From UBA12087 sp964370815 (GTDB taxonomy: Bacteria; Chloroflexota; Anaerolineae; Anaerolineales; Villigracilaceae), in assembly GCA_964370815.1 (NCBI GenBank), contig CAYJKQ010000005.1, positions 1 through 64,000 of the forward strand: 64,000 bases of DNA. The letters run 5' to 3'. Below are positions 16,464 through 25,332 of this stretch, piece by piece. The notes under the pieces are model-generated. The model ran no database searches. It was not told the origin of the DNA and saw nothing but the letters and a program-made list of their open reading frames with translations. The translations under genes were made by a program, and so were the position numbers. How positions within the stretch are numbered: position 1 is the stretch's first letter; each line of letters opens with the position of its first letter.

Positions 16464-16503
16464 GCCAAACTATTAATTATACTGACTCTTGATACACAGC
16501 AAT
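16464..16503 (-). promoter_or_regulatory. attI-like site with TATAAT box (copy 2)
   Basis: Minus strand: GTATCAAGAGTCAGTATAATTAATAGTTTGGC. It shares all but two positions of the core found at 9061 and 52520, and the box GTTTGGC is one change from GTTRRRY. TATAAT (16476-16481) faces the cassette genes and could drive the four-gene array. No integrase remnant is detectable behind it. Confidence 0.6.
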
Positions 16504-16562
16504 TATGCCATAGAATCAAAAAGTGTCTCCATTTCTAGAGAGTACTTCAAGCATATTTTTTT

Positions 16563-16868
16563 CTATTCGATCTGCTGGTTCTGATCCAGTGAATAGATCG
16601 GTGCTGCACCAGGAACCAGCACAACACCACCACCTGGCAGCCTTTTTTCCCTCAGGATGGCTTCATAGATAAGTTGTTCAACATCGTTGAGAATAGGATC
16701 CCTACCTCTTGTTCTTTCAATCACCCTGGCTGCTGTAGGCAGCCCCGCCGGTGGAAAATGTTCAGGTAGTTTGCCATGAATTTGAAGGTGCTCAACCACC
16801 TCTTTCCGGGTGGCATACAACATGGCTGTAAATCTCAGTTCCTGGTCGCTGTAAACTTGCTTTTCCAT
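16563..16868 (-). CDS. Hypothetical protein, 101 residues
   Basis: I do not recognise a family. The protein is mostly helical in the first half (SDQELRFTAMLYATRKEVVEHLQ), has a Pro-rich middle (GKLPEHFPPAGLPTAARVIERT) and ends with a hydrophobic strand GGGVVLVPGAAPIYSLDQNQ. ATG 16868 has AAAGGAGATATCAAA upstream, better than the longer start at 16910, which overlaps the hairpin at 16906. It is downstream of the mevalonate operon on the same strand but separated from it by that hairpin. Confidence 0.6.
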   Translation of the reverse strand: MEKQVYSDQELRFTAMLYATRKEVVEHLQIHGKLPEHFPPAGLPTAARVIERTRGRDPILNDVEQLIYEAILREKRLPGGGVVLVPGAAPIYSLDQNQQIE

Positions 16869-16905
16869 TTTGATATCTCCTTTAGATTCGATGGATTTAA
16901 ATAAA

Positions 16906-16937
16906 CGCAACCCTGAGCATTTCGCTTCAGGGTTGCG
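16906..16937 (-). terminator. Hairpin, probable terminator of the mevalonate operon
   Basis: CGCAACCCTGA / TCAGGGTTGCG is an 11-bp perfect stem lying 40 bases after the DUF35 stop; on the minus strand it is followed by TTTATTTAAA. The weak T tract means termination may be partial. Confidence 0.65.
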
Positions 16938-16976
16938 AATTAATAAGTGAAAAAATTAGTGTGTATTTCTGATGTC

Positions 16977-17375
16977 TTACTTCAACATCGGTCTAAACTT
17001 ATAACCATATAGCAGCACACCGCGCTCATCGCCATCCGAGCGCAGGCGGCGGGTGACCATCTCGACCGGCATGCCGATCTCAACCGGCTGCTCACCCAGG
17101 TCGGTCAATTGGGCGGTGACCATCGGACCTTCGCTCAGTTTGACAAGTGCCACGGTATAAGGGGTGCTCTCATCATACCCGCTGGGAGCCTGGTAAATGG
17201 TAGTGTGCGAATAAACTTCACCGCGCCCGCTGAAGGCAAAAGCTGTCTTGGCTTCGCCGCCGCAGGTCGGGCAGACATCGCGTGGTGGGAAGATCTTGGC
17301 TTCGCAGTGAGGGCAGATCTCTCCGACCAAACCGTAGCGTTGTTGTTTCAAGCGCCAGTGACGAGGTATTTCCAT
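16977..17375 (-). CDS. DUF35 OB-fold/zinc-ribbon acyl-CoA-binding protein
   Basis: A 132-residue protein with an N-terminal helix (RHWRLKQQRYGLVGEI), a rubredoxin-like zinc ribbon CPHCEAKIFPPRDVCPTCGG and a C-terminal OB fold (GRGEVYSHTTIYQAP, then PMVTAQLTD). In archaea this protein bridges thiolase and HMG-CoA synthase in one complex that channels acetoacetyl-CoA. It follows the genes for those two enzymes here, so the same role is likely. The start at 17375 has CAAGGAG upstream. Confidence 0.85.
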   Translation of the reverse strand: MEIPRHWRLKQQRYGLVGEICPHCEAKIFPPRDVCPTCGGEAKTAFAFSGRGEVYSHTTIYQAPSGYDESTPYTVALVKLSEGPMVTAQLTDLGEQPVEIGMPVEMVTRRLRSDGDERGVLLYGYKFRPMLK

Positions 17376-17543
17376 ATAGTTTTGTGCTCCTTGAAGTAAG
17401 TTCATGCTTACTTTAAGCCTGCATGACTCTCAGGAACTATCAGGTTTCAATAATTGACCCATAAAAAGGTCGAAGGGGGGTGTTTTGGTGCACGAATCCA
17501 GCCAAAACAACCCGCTCCCTGAATATTTATCAAGGTCTAAGGG

Positions 17544-18689
17544 TTAGTCCATTCTTTCCAACACATGGCTGACTGCCGTGGAGGCTGGTCCCCCCAGGCA
17601 TTGAATGAGGGCGTAGCGCGCTTCCTGGACCTGGTTGGCTCCAGCAGTGCCGCGCAGTTGCAGGGCAGCTTCAACCGCCTGGTAAACGCCTGTTGCCCCG
17701 CCCGGATGACCGCGCCCTTTCAAACCACCCAGGGTTGCACAGGCTAACGGGAAACCATCACGGGCTATTTTCCAGCCCTGGCCGCGCTCTGCCAGGCCAA
17801 TGGTTTCCAGGCTTAGGGCAGCAAAGATGGAAAAGGCGTCAAAATATTCGAACAGGCTGAGTTCATGAGCCTTGATCCCGGCCTGGAACAGGGCTTTGGA
17901 TGAAGCCAGCACAGCAGCCTGGAACTGGAGTGCATCCTGGCGGTCATGGACTGCCAGGGTGTCAGTTGCGCTGGCTGATCCGGCAATGCGGATGAGCGCA
18001 TGAGGAAAATTGGGCGGCAGCAGTTCGCGGCGGGTCAGCAGGATGGCTGCAGCTCCATCTGCCATAGGAGCGATATCGAACATGTTGAGCGGCTCGCTGA
18101 CCATTTCCGCTTTCTGATAAGTCTCCAGTTTGATGGCTTTCTGGAACATGGCGTTGGGATTGCCGACTGCGTGGGCATGTGCGCTCAGGGCAAATCCGGC
18201 AAAGCCATCTGAAGGCACTTCATATTCATACATATACCTGCGCGTTAAGAGTGCAGCCTGTGCGGTAGGGGTCAAGCCATGCACAGCTTCAAAATCGCTG
18301 TCTGTGGAAGTCGCCAAGGCAGATTCGGTTTCAGCCCCGATCGAATCGGTGAATTTTTCAACGCCTACCACCAGGGCTGTTTGCACAAATCCACTGGCAA
18401 TTGCCAGGTATCCCTGGCGCAAAGCAGACCCACCCGAGGCTCCACTGGTCTCCAGCGAGGCAGCTTCGATCCCGTTAAGTCCTGAAAAATCAGCCAGCAA
18501 AGCCCCCAGGTGAGTCTGGCGGGACAGGCTGGGTGCCAGCATATTTCCCACGTACAGGGCTTGGGGTTGTAATCCACCTGCATCCTGCAGGGCAGCCTGG
18601 ATGGCATGATGAGCCAATTCACGCAGGGATAGTTCCCAATGTTCCCCTACGCTGGTCTGACCGATGCCAGCAATAACGATCTCACTCAT
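17544..18689 (-). CDS. Archaeal-type thiolase (acetoacetyl-CoA step), nucleophilic Cys replaced by Gly
   Basis: A 381-residue thiolase-superfamily protein of the archaeal/SCP2 type. The C-terminal catalytic regions are present: GGLKGRGHPGGATG with the His, and QCLGGPAS. At the position where the nucleophilic Cys is expected (EAACASGG in relatives) this protein reads ETSGASGG, with GGA as the codon. It lies between HMG-CoA synthase and DUF35, which points to acetyl-CoA condensation in the mevalonate pathway. The missing Cys makes catalysis by the classical mechanism doubtful, so it may be a structural partner or use another residue. Confidence 0.8.
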   Translation of the reverse strand: MSEIVIAGIGQTSVGEHWELSLRELAHHAIQAALQDAGGLQPQALYVGNMLAPSLSRQTHLGALLADFSGLNGIEAASLETSGASGGSALRQGYLAIASGFVQTALVVGVEKFTDSIGAETESALATSTDSDFEAVHGLTPTAQAALLTRRYMYEYEVPSDGFAGFALSAHAHAVGNPNAMFQKAIKLETYQKAEMVSEPLNMFDIAPMADGAAAILLTRRELLPPNFPHALIRIAGSASATDTLAVHDRQDALQFQAAVLASSKALFQAGIKAHELSLFEYFDAFSIFAALSLETIGLAERGQGWKIARDGFPLACATLGGLKGRGHPGGATGVYQAVEAALQLRGTAGANQVQEARYALIQCLGGPASTAVSHVLERMD

Positions 18690-18774
18690 ATAGCCTCTCG
18701 ATGAAAAACTTGAAATCTATGAAAAAGGGATGGGAGATGTGCTTCCTGTTCCCCAAATTGCTGAATGGTTATGA

Positions 18775-19848
18775 TTATCGCATGGCAAGTTTGCCGCGTA
18801 TGCGCACATAGGTGGCATAGTCTATTTCAGTGCGCCGGCGGATGTAATCTTGTGTCAATGGAGCCCGCATCCGGCGTTCGGGCAGCTTGTCTGTCACAAG
18901 CAGGTCAAACGCATCTGACCCTGCTCCCGAACCGAAGGAAACCATCAGGATGCGGTCACCCGGCTCGGCGATATCCAAAATCGCGCTTAACCCGATCATG
19001 GCAGACCCGGCATAGGTATTGCCGATGACTGGCACCAGTAATCCGGGCTCGATCTGTTCTTTGCTGAAACCCAGCATGGCAGCCACGCGTTGTGGGAACT
19101 TGGTGTTGGGCTGGTGGAACACTGCCCATCGATAGTCTGCCGGAGCGGTTCCGTTGGCTTCCATCATAGCCCGGGCAGCTGCATTGATATGTTTAAAGTA
19201 AGCCGGTTCTCCGGTGAAACGTTGCCCATGTTCCGGGTATCTCTGGTTTTCGCGTCGCCAAAAATCGGGCGTATCGGTGACATAAGAATAAGACGACTGA
19301 ATGATCGCCAGGGATTCGTCTGCCGGACCCAACAAGTAGGCTGCCCCGCCTGCGCCGGCGGTGTATTCCAGTGCATCGCCGGGTTTACCCTGGGCTATAT
19401 CCATCCCAATGGCCATCGCATAATGAGCCATTTTTGAACCCACCAGACCCATTGCAGCCACCACAGCTTCAGTGCCGGCTTTGCAGGCAAATTCCCAGTC
19501 GGCTGCCTGAGTGTTGGGAACTGCACCAATGGTTTCAGCCACAATGGTGGAGGTGGGTTTTACAGCATAGGGGTGTGACTCGGAGCCGACCCAAACCGCC
19601 CGGATTTCGGTTGGGTCCACCTGGGCACGCGCCATCGCGTTGCGGGCAGCCTCGATCGACATGGTGACCACATCTTCATCCAATCCTGCCACCGCTTTTT
19701 CTTTGATGGGCACACCGCCTACGCCTCCGGTCCAGATGCGGGCTACCTCTTTGGCAGGTAAACGGTAACGGGGAACATAGGCCCCGTAACCTACAAAGCC
19801 GACCGGTTTTTGGGGTTTGAGCAGGGTATGTGAATGTTGTTCAGTCAT
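18775..19848 (-). CDS. Hydroxymethylglutaryl-CoA synthase, archaeal type
   Basis: A 357-residue enzyme that condenses acetyl-CoA with acetoacetyl-CoA to HMG-CoA. It opens with VGFVGYGAYVPRYRL. The catalytic Cys lies in WEFACKAGTEAV, the acid Glu region near VGSESHPYAVKPT is present, and HQPNTKFP holds the conserved His. Length and motifs match archaeal HMG-CoA synthases rather than the longer eukaryal/Gram-positive type. Its start overlaps the HMG-CoA reductase stop by 8 bases, so the two are translationally coupled. Confidence 0.92.
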   Translation of the reverse strand: MTEQHSHTLLKPQKPVGFVGYGAYVPRYRLPAKEVARIWTGGVGGVPIKEKAVAGLDEDVVTMSIEAARNAMARAQVDPTEIRAVWVGSESHPYAVKPTSTIVAETIGAVPNTQAADWEFACKAGTEAVVAAMGLVGSKMAHYAMAIGMDIAQGKPGDALEYTAGAGGAAYLLGPADESLAIIQSSYSYVTDTPDFWRRENQRYPEHGQRFTGEPAYFKHINAAARAMMEANGTAPADYRWAVFHQPNTKFPQRVAAMLGFSKEQIEPGLLVPVIGNTYAGSAMIGLSAILDIAEPGDRILMVSFGSGAGSDAFDLLVTDKLPERRMRAPLTQDYIRRRTEIDYATYVRIRGKLAMR

Positions 19849-21130
19849 GGTGGGATAACAGTCCTTTTAAAATTTCTTCAGCCCGGTCAATGCGTATTGA
19901 TTTTTCAGCCACAAGCTGGGCAGAGATTTTATCAACTAATTTTCCACTGGCGCCGGCTGCAATCGCCACCTGTCGGGCGTGCAAGGTCATGTGGCCGCGT
20001 TGGATGCCTTCGGTAGCCAGGGTTCGCAGGGCTGCCAGGTTCTGTGCCAACCCGACGGATACAATGATCTCAGCCAATTGAGCCGCGCTGGTGACATGCA
20101 TCAGCTTCAATGCAGCCCTGGCGACAGGATGTACCCTGGTGGCTCCCCCTACAATGCCCACTGCCATAGGCATCTCCAGCGAGCCGGTCAGGTTACCATC
20201 ACCATCTTTTTCCCAGGTGGAGAGCGATGTATATTGTCCAGAGCGGGCAGCATAGGCATGTGCCCCGGCTTCAATGGCGCGCCAATCATTGCCAGTGGCG
20301 ATCACGACAGCATCGACGCCATTCATGATGCCCTTGTTGTGCGTAGCAGCCCGGTATGGGTCTGCTGCGGCAAATGCCCAGGCTTCAAAAATGCCATCCC
20401 GCACCTGTTCCCCGCTGTATGTGTCAAAAGCCAATTCTTTCACCGGGATGACACAACTGGCGCGTGCCAGTCTTCGATCCGCCAGGTTGGAAAGAATGCG
20501 CAGATGGACCCTGCCTCCGGTCAACGCTTCAATGCGGGGAGCCAGTTTTTCGCAAGCGGTATTGACGGCATTGGCACCCATCGCATCGCGCACATCATAG
20601 ATCAGGTGGATGACCAGGAATGGGCCGATGGGTGAGTTTTCTATGCTGCGTATCTCCAGGTCACGCGCGCCTCCCCCCATGTTGATCAAAACAGGGTCGA
20701 TCAGATTGGCTTCCTGGAGTAACTCGTCTTTATGTTCCAACAGGATAGCACGACTCGCGGCGAGGTTTCGAACATCCAGCAATTGCATCTGTCCGATCAT
20801 TTCCGGAGGAGTGGTGCTGGCAAAAAAGCCCCCCGTGCTACGTGCCAGTTTTGCCATGAAAGATGCCCCTGCCACAACAGATGGTTCTTCAATTGCCATC
20901 GGCACGACTACTTCGCGACCGTTAATAATGAAGTTTAGACCCAATCCCAGTGGCAGAGAAAAAATACCGATGGCATTCTCGATCATGTGATCTGCTTGTT
21001 CCACGGAAAATCCTGCCTGCTCTTGAAAAAATGCAAGTTCATCCTGGCTAAATCCACCTGCTTGTGCCAGGCTCTCCAGACGTTGTGCAATGGTTTGAGT
21101 ATAAAACCCGGGGATGCGTGAAGTCTTCAT
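19841..21130 (-). CDS. Hydroxymethylglutaryl-CoA reductase, class II-like
   Basis: A 429-residue enzyme making mevalonate from HMG-CoA. Characteristic pieces are ENAIGIFSLPLGLGLNF, AIEEPSVVAGAS with the catalytic Glu, DVRDAMGANAVNT (dinucleotide-binding region), and THNKGIMNGVDAVVIATGNDWRAIEAGAHAYA with the catalytic Lys. Absence of a membrane anchor and overall length fit the bacterial class II form. It is the first gene of the HMGR-HMGS-thiolase-DUF35 operon on the minus strand. Confidence 0.93.
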   Translation of the reverse strand: MKTSRIPGFYTQTIAQRLESLAQAGGFSQDELAFFQEQAGFSVEQADHMIENAIGIFSLPLGLGLNFIINGREVVVPMAIEEPSVVAGASFMAKLARSTGGFFASTTPPEMIGQMQLLDVRNLAASRAILLEHKDELLQEANLIDPVLINMGGGARDLEIRSIENSPIGPFLVIHLIYDVRDAMGANAVNTACEKLAPRIEALTGGRVHLRILSNLADRRLARASCVIPVKELAFDTYSGEQVRDGIFEAWAFAAADPYRAATHNKGIMNGVDAVVIATGNDWRAIEAGAHAYAARSGQYTSLSTWEKDGDGNLTGSLEMPMAVGIVGGATRVHPVARAALKLMHVTSAAQLAEIIVSVGLAQNLAALRTLATEGIQRGHMTLHARQVAIAAGASGKLVDKISAQLVAEKSIRIDRAEEILKGLLSHHD

Positions 21131-21171
21131 ATATCTATTCTAATTGATCTGTCTGGCAAAACCTATCAAGT

Positions 21172-21330
21172 TCATAAATTCGTAAACGCCCCATAGAGCA
21201 TGCCTGGTCCAACTCTGACCATACCCTCGCTTAACGGGTCTGTTTCTTGCATGACAGCGTAACCGTAAAGTGTTTCACCCATGACTGGAAGTACGTAACT
21301 GGTGGCTTCAGTCAGGGGTAGATACTTGCT
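21172..21330 (-). pseudogene. Truncated PadR-family regulator
   Basis: The residues YLPLTEATSYVLPVMGETL, then YGYAVMQETDPLSEGMVRVGPGMLYGAFTNL, match the N-terminal winged helix of PadR repressors (LTEA...HGYAIMQ...GTLYGAL). A stop codon comes directly after FTNL, so the wing and dimerisation helices are missing. The frame continues upstream to 21435 with unrelated residues. It is a remnant between HMG-CoA reductase and the histidine kinase. Confidence 0.7.
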
Positions 21331-21487
21331 TGGATCTTTTACTTGTGTCGTTGGGTCTCCCTGTATAGCATGCGATGATATATCGATTGTCAATACATAG
21401 TTGATCCAGCACCATCCCCTGCAAGAGACTGTCAAACTTGGCTATTTTGGACATTAAGGGTAAAATTCACATGGATGAGGTACACAA

Positions 21488-23185
21488 ATGCTTTTAACAC
21501 GTGAGCAATTGCAGGACAGGATGGTTGCATTATATGAAGCCAGTCTTGAATTGGTTAAAGATGTATCGTTGGAAAGCCTCCTGGAACGAATTGCCGAGGT
21601 CGCCCGAAAACAAGTTGGAGCGCGATATGCTGCTCTGGGGGTTATGAATGAAGAAGGAAAACTGAAGCAATTCATAACTGTTGGCATCACCCCGGAAGAG
21701 GCAAAGCGTATTCCTCACTCTCCGCGTGGATCAGGTTTGATCGGGGCATTAATGAAGAGTGGAATGCCCATCAGGCTGGCTGACCTAAAAAAAGATAAAC
21801 GCAGCGTTGGGTTCCCGCAGGGTCATCCAGATATGCACTCCTTTTTAGGAGTTCCTATCATGCAGGGGAATTTGCAGCTAGGTCAGATATATTTAACTGA
21901 CAAAATTGATGCACCTGAATTCAGTGCAGATGATGAACTGATTATAAAAATGTTATCCGCATCAGCTGCAGCTGCCATCCATAACGCCAGTATTTATGAA
22001 GACCTGGTATCAAACGAGAAAGCGCTTACCAGGCGTAATGAGGATCTGGCTCTACTAAACCATATAGGCGCTTCACTGACTTCATCACTGGATCTGGATG
22101 AGTTGTTGAATAAAACCCTCGCCCAATTAATGGCGCACTTTAAGGTTGAAGCTGGTGAAATATTTTTATTTGATAAGGAAAGCCAGATCTTACGCCTTGT
22201 TCTACACCGGGGTCAGGCTGCAGAAGCTTTTTGGACGCGCAACCGTTTTAAATTAGGGGAGGGAGTTGTCGGGATGGTTGCCAAGAGCATGCAGCCGATC
22301 ATTACCAGCGAATTGGGACAGGATGAACGTTTTCTGCGCAGTGCAGTTGTTAATATCGGCTTTAAACAAATGGTGTGCATTCCATTGTCTTCCCCGGTAG
22401 AGTTGGTGGGTGTGTTAAGTATCGCATCTCTCAGTCAAACTGCATTTGGCGAGCATGATGTTCAATTGATGATGTCGATCGGAACCTGGGCAGGGACTGC
22501 CATTGAAAATGCCCGCCTGCACTCCAACGCCCGGCGCCTGGCGATCCTCGAAGAACGTGAACGGATCGGTATGGACTTGCACGACGGTATTATCCAATCC
22601 ATCTATGGTGTCGGCCTGGCATTGGAAAACATTCGCCACTTGATGCATGAAGATCTTAAGCAAGCGGATACCGATGTTACGAAGTCGATCGAGAATTTGA
22701 ATGCCACAATTCGTGATCTCCGCACATATATCCTTGATCTGAAACCAAGACAGTTGCGTGGTGCCTCCCTGCTGGATGGTATGCAAAGATTGGTTGATGA
22801 ATTCCGTGATAATGTAAAAACCGAGATCTCATTTACGAAACCGAAAAGCGATCTTTTGATTGACTTACCCCAAACGCATGCTATGACTCTTTTTCTGATC
22901 TGCCAGGAATCGCTGGCAAATGTAGCCAAACACGCTAATGCCATTAAAGCCAGCATAGAACTTTGGTCCACACCTGACCGGGTTCTTCTTGAAATCCATG
23001 ACGATGGTGCTGGATTTGATGATGGAATAATTAAAAAAAGTGTGGGACATGGCCTGGCAAACATGCTGACACGTGTTCAAAACGTGGATGGGGGCTTGGA
23101 CGTCAGCTCGGTAAAAGGGGAGGGCACTACCATTTTAGCCTGGGTGCCGCGCCACTCAAGTCAACGTATCTCAGGGTTGGATTAG
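21488..23185 (+). CDS. GAF-domain sensor histidine kinase (HisKA_3 type)
   Basis: A 565-residue cytoplasmic kinase with no transmembrane segment. Two GAF domains occupy about residues 20-180 and 190-345 (VGARYAALGVMNEEGK; VEAGEIFLFDKESQ). The HisKA_3 phosphoacceptor is RERIGMDLHDGIIQSIYGVG (His ~366), followed by HATPase_c with CQESLANVAKHANA and DDGAGFDDG...GHGLANM. This architecture belongs to NarX/LiaS/DevS-like kinases that sense redox, gas or small ligands. No NarL-type response regulator gene is adjacent in the window. Confidence 0.9.
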   Translation: MLLTREQLQDRMVALYEASLELVKDVSLESLLERIAEVARKQVGARYAALGVMNEEGKLKQFITVGITPEEAKRIPHSPRGSGLIGALMKSGMPIRLADLKKDKRSVGFPQGHPDMHSFLGVPIMQGNLQLGQIYLTDKIDAPEFSADDELIIKMLSASAAAAIHNASIYEDLVSNEKALTRRNEDLALLNHIGASLTSSLDLDELLNKTLAQLMAHFKVEAGEIFLFDKESQILRLVLHRGQAAEAFWTRNRFKLGEGVVGMVAKSMQPIITSELGQDERFLRSAVVNIGFKQMVCIPLSSPVELVGVLSIASLSQTAFGEHDVQLMMSIGTWAGTAIENARLHSNARRLAILEERERIGMDLHDGIIQSIYGVGLALENIRHLMHEDLKQADTDVTKSIENLNATIRDLRTYILDLKPRQLRGASLLDGMQRLVDEFRDNVKTEISFTKPKSDLLIDLPQTHAMTLFLICQESLANVAKHANAIKASIELWSTPDRVLLEIHDDGAGFDDGIIKKSVGHGLANMLTRVQNVDGGLDVSSVKGEGTTILAWVPRHSSQRISGLD

Positions 23186-23401
23186 GTTATGAGGTCGAAT
23201 CCCTGTTTTTAAGGTTTCACGTACCTGATAAAGAGTATAAGTTCCCAATAGGATTTTTTAACATGTGTTGATTAAATATTAGTACATCAACAAGTAGCTT
23301 TGTGCATACCCTATATCTGGATGCACCGGTAGCTGAATCGTTTTATTTGGTGGAGAACAAATGTTTGAATAACCAATTCTTCATATTGGAACGAATGTTC
23401 A

Positions 23402-23432
23402 TTTTTTAAGGTTAGGTCAACCTTAAAAACTC
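23402..23432. promoter_or_regulatory. Perfect dyad upstream of dnaA
   Basis: TTTTTAAGGTT-AGGTC-AACCTTAAAAA is an 11-bp perfect inverted repeat, and a further half-site TTTTTAAGGTT follows at about 23447. It lies some 200 bases before dnaA and looks like an operator. No DnaA-box cluster (TTATCCACA) was seen in the region. Confidence 0.5.
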
Positions 23433-23638
23433 TAATATTTTTAAGGTTGCGTAGGTTAAAAGTGTGGATTATTTGACCGCTATCTGCTAGAATGAACGAG
23501 TACGTTTGAAGTAGCGGGAACAAGCTTCATTAGAAGTTGGAAAATATAAACAATCGATCAGAAGTGTTTCATCTCATTGCATGAGTGATGGGCTTGCTTC
23601 CCTATTCCTTAAAATATTTTTATTCTACTGGAGAAAGC

Positions 23639-24991
23639 ATGGACGGACAACAGGCATGGCAATCAGCTTTGGGACAGCTTCAGATGGAGATGCCAAAAGC
23701 TTCCTTCGACACCTGGGTACGAGACACGAGGATCGTTTCATATAATGATAAAACTTTCACGATCGGTGTCCGCAATGCTTATGCGCGAGATTGGTTGGAA
23801 AGCCGCTTGTCGAGTACAGCAACCCGTCTTTTAATGGGTATTATGAATCGAGATATTGATATCCAATTTGTGGTATCAAGCGATCGGGATCATCTTCCAG
23901 TATTGGAAGATGATCCAGTTTCCAAAGATTCTGATGAATATAATGAATCACCTGTTGAAAGCTCTCATTGTGTCTTGCTAAACCCACGCTATACTTTTGA
24001 TAATTTTATAATTGGAGCCAATAACCGCCTGGCGGTTGCAGCCGCCCAGGCGGTAGCTGAAAATCCGTCTTCGTCATACAACCCGCTGTTCTTATATGGT
24101 GGTGTGGGTTTGGGAAAAACTCATCTTCTGCATGCAATTGGGAATGCCTGTGAAAAAGATGGCTTGTTTGTGCTATATGTATCTTCAGAAGAATTTACCA
24201 ATGACATGATCAATGCCATACGCTCACATACTACCCAGGCTTTTCGGGAAAAATATCGCTCAACAGATGTCCTTTTGATCGATGATATACAATTCATTGC
24301 GGGAAAAGAATCCACGCAGGAAGAATTCTTTCATACCTTCAATACCCTGCATGGCCTCAACAAGCAGATCATTATTTCGTCCGACCGGCCGCCAAAATCA
24401 CTAGTGACGCTGGAAGATCGACTGCGATCCCGCTTTGAATGGGGTCTGACTGCTGATATCCAATTACCTGACCTGGAAACTCGCCAGGCAATATTGCGCC
24501 ATAAAGCCGAGCGAGCCGGGCGGATTGTACCAGCAGAGATCCTGGAAATGATAGCCCACCGGGTTCAGTCAAATATCCGTGAACTGGAAGGTGCACTGAA
24601 CCGCATTTTAGCCTTCTCGGACCTGTGTGGGATGCCGATGACCCTTCAGATGGTGGATGTGGCTCTGGTGGACCTTCTGCCGCATCCTGGCGAATTAAAA
24701 CCTGAAAAAGTATTGGATATTGTTGCCCGGACATTCAATTTGAGCATTGAACGACTGATCAGTTCTGATCGCTCCCGCCAGGTTTCACTGCCTCGCCAGA
24801 TCGCCATGTATCTTTTGCGGGAAACCAATGTGTCCCTACCTCAAATAGGGCAGGCAATGGGCGGGCGTGATCACACAACAGTAATGTATGCTTGCGAGAA
24901 GATCACAGATCTGCTTGAGCGCGATGATCGTTTACGCCGCCAGGTTGTAAATATCCGTCAGCAATTGTATGGGCAAAGTATCCCCTTATAA
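23639..24991 (+). CDS. dnaA: Chromosomal replication initiator protein DnaA
   Basis: A 450-residue initiator with all four domains. Domain I starts WQSALGQLQMEMPKASFDTW. Domain III holds Walker A NPLFLYGGVGLGKTHLLHA and Walker B VLLIDDIQFIAGKE. Domain IV carries the signature GGRDHTTVMYACEKI that binds DnaA boxes. The start at 23639 has GGAGAAAGC upstream and gives the normal N-terminus; the ORF from 23585 adds unrelated residues. dnaN does not follow; the next gene is an oxidoreductase. Confidence 0.96.
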   Translation: MDGQQAWQSALGQLQMEMPKASFDTWVRDTRIVSYNDKTFTIGVRNAYARDWLESRLSSTATRLLMGIMNRDIDIQFVVSSDRDHLPVLEDDPVSKDSDEYNESPVESSHCVLLNPRYTFDNFIIGANNRLAVAAAQAVAENPSSSYNPLFLYGGVGLGKTHLLHAIGNACEKDGLFVLYVSSEEFTNDMINAIRSHTTQAFREKYRSTDVLLIDDIQFIAGKESTQEEFFHTFNTLHGLNKQIIISSDRPPKSLVTLEDRLRSRFEWGLTADIQLPDLETRQAILRHKAERAGRIVPAEILEMIAHRVQSNIRELEGALNRILAFSDLCGMPMTLQMVDVALVDLLPHPGELKPEKVLDIVARTFNLSIERLISSDRSRQVSLPRQIAMYLLRETNVSLPQIGQAMGGRDHTTVMYACEKITDLLERDDRLRRQVVNIRQQLYGQSIPL

Positions 24992-25026
24992 AGTCACCTG
25001 GGACTAAAACTGTTGATTTGGTATAA

Positions 25027-25070
25027 ACAGTGATTTGACAGGTATTATGTCAGATCACTGTCCTTTTTTC
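25027..25070 (+). terminator. Terminator after dnaA
   Basis: ACAGTGATTTGACA and GTCAGATCACTGT form a 13-bp stem with minor mismatch, followed by CCTTTTTTCCCCC. It lies 36 bases after the dnaA stop. Confidence 0.8.
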
Positions 25071-25332
25071 CCCCAATATGTTTCTAAATAAAATCCGACT
25101 CGTAGAATTATTGTAACTGCTCAGGCTCAGACCCTAAAGGTTTCTCTGGCAGATGAATTTGAACGCTTAACCTGATAATCATGTTGTCGATCACTTTGTT
25201 TTTCCGGGTAATCCTTTAGGGGCTGATTAGTAATGAATATTTCAATAATATTACACAAACCAGGAAGGCTGACATATAATGGTAGAGAATCTTGCCAAGC
25301 CAAAATATTGAAGATATCAGAGGAGCGATCTG

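Noticed and set aside
23190..23638. Replication origin next to dnaA
   Set aside because: No cluster of TTATCCACA-like boxes or AT-rich unwinding element could be identified; only a dyad is present.
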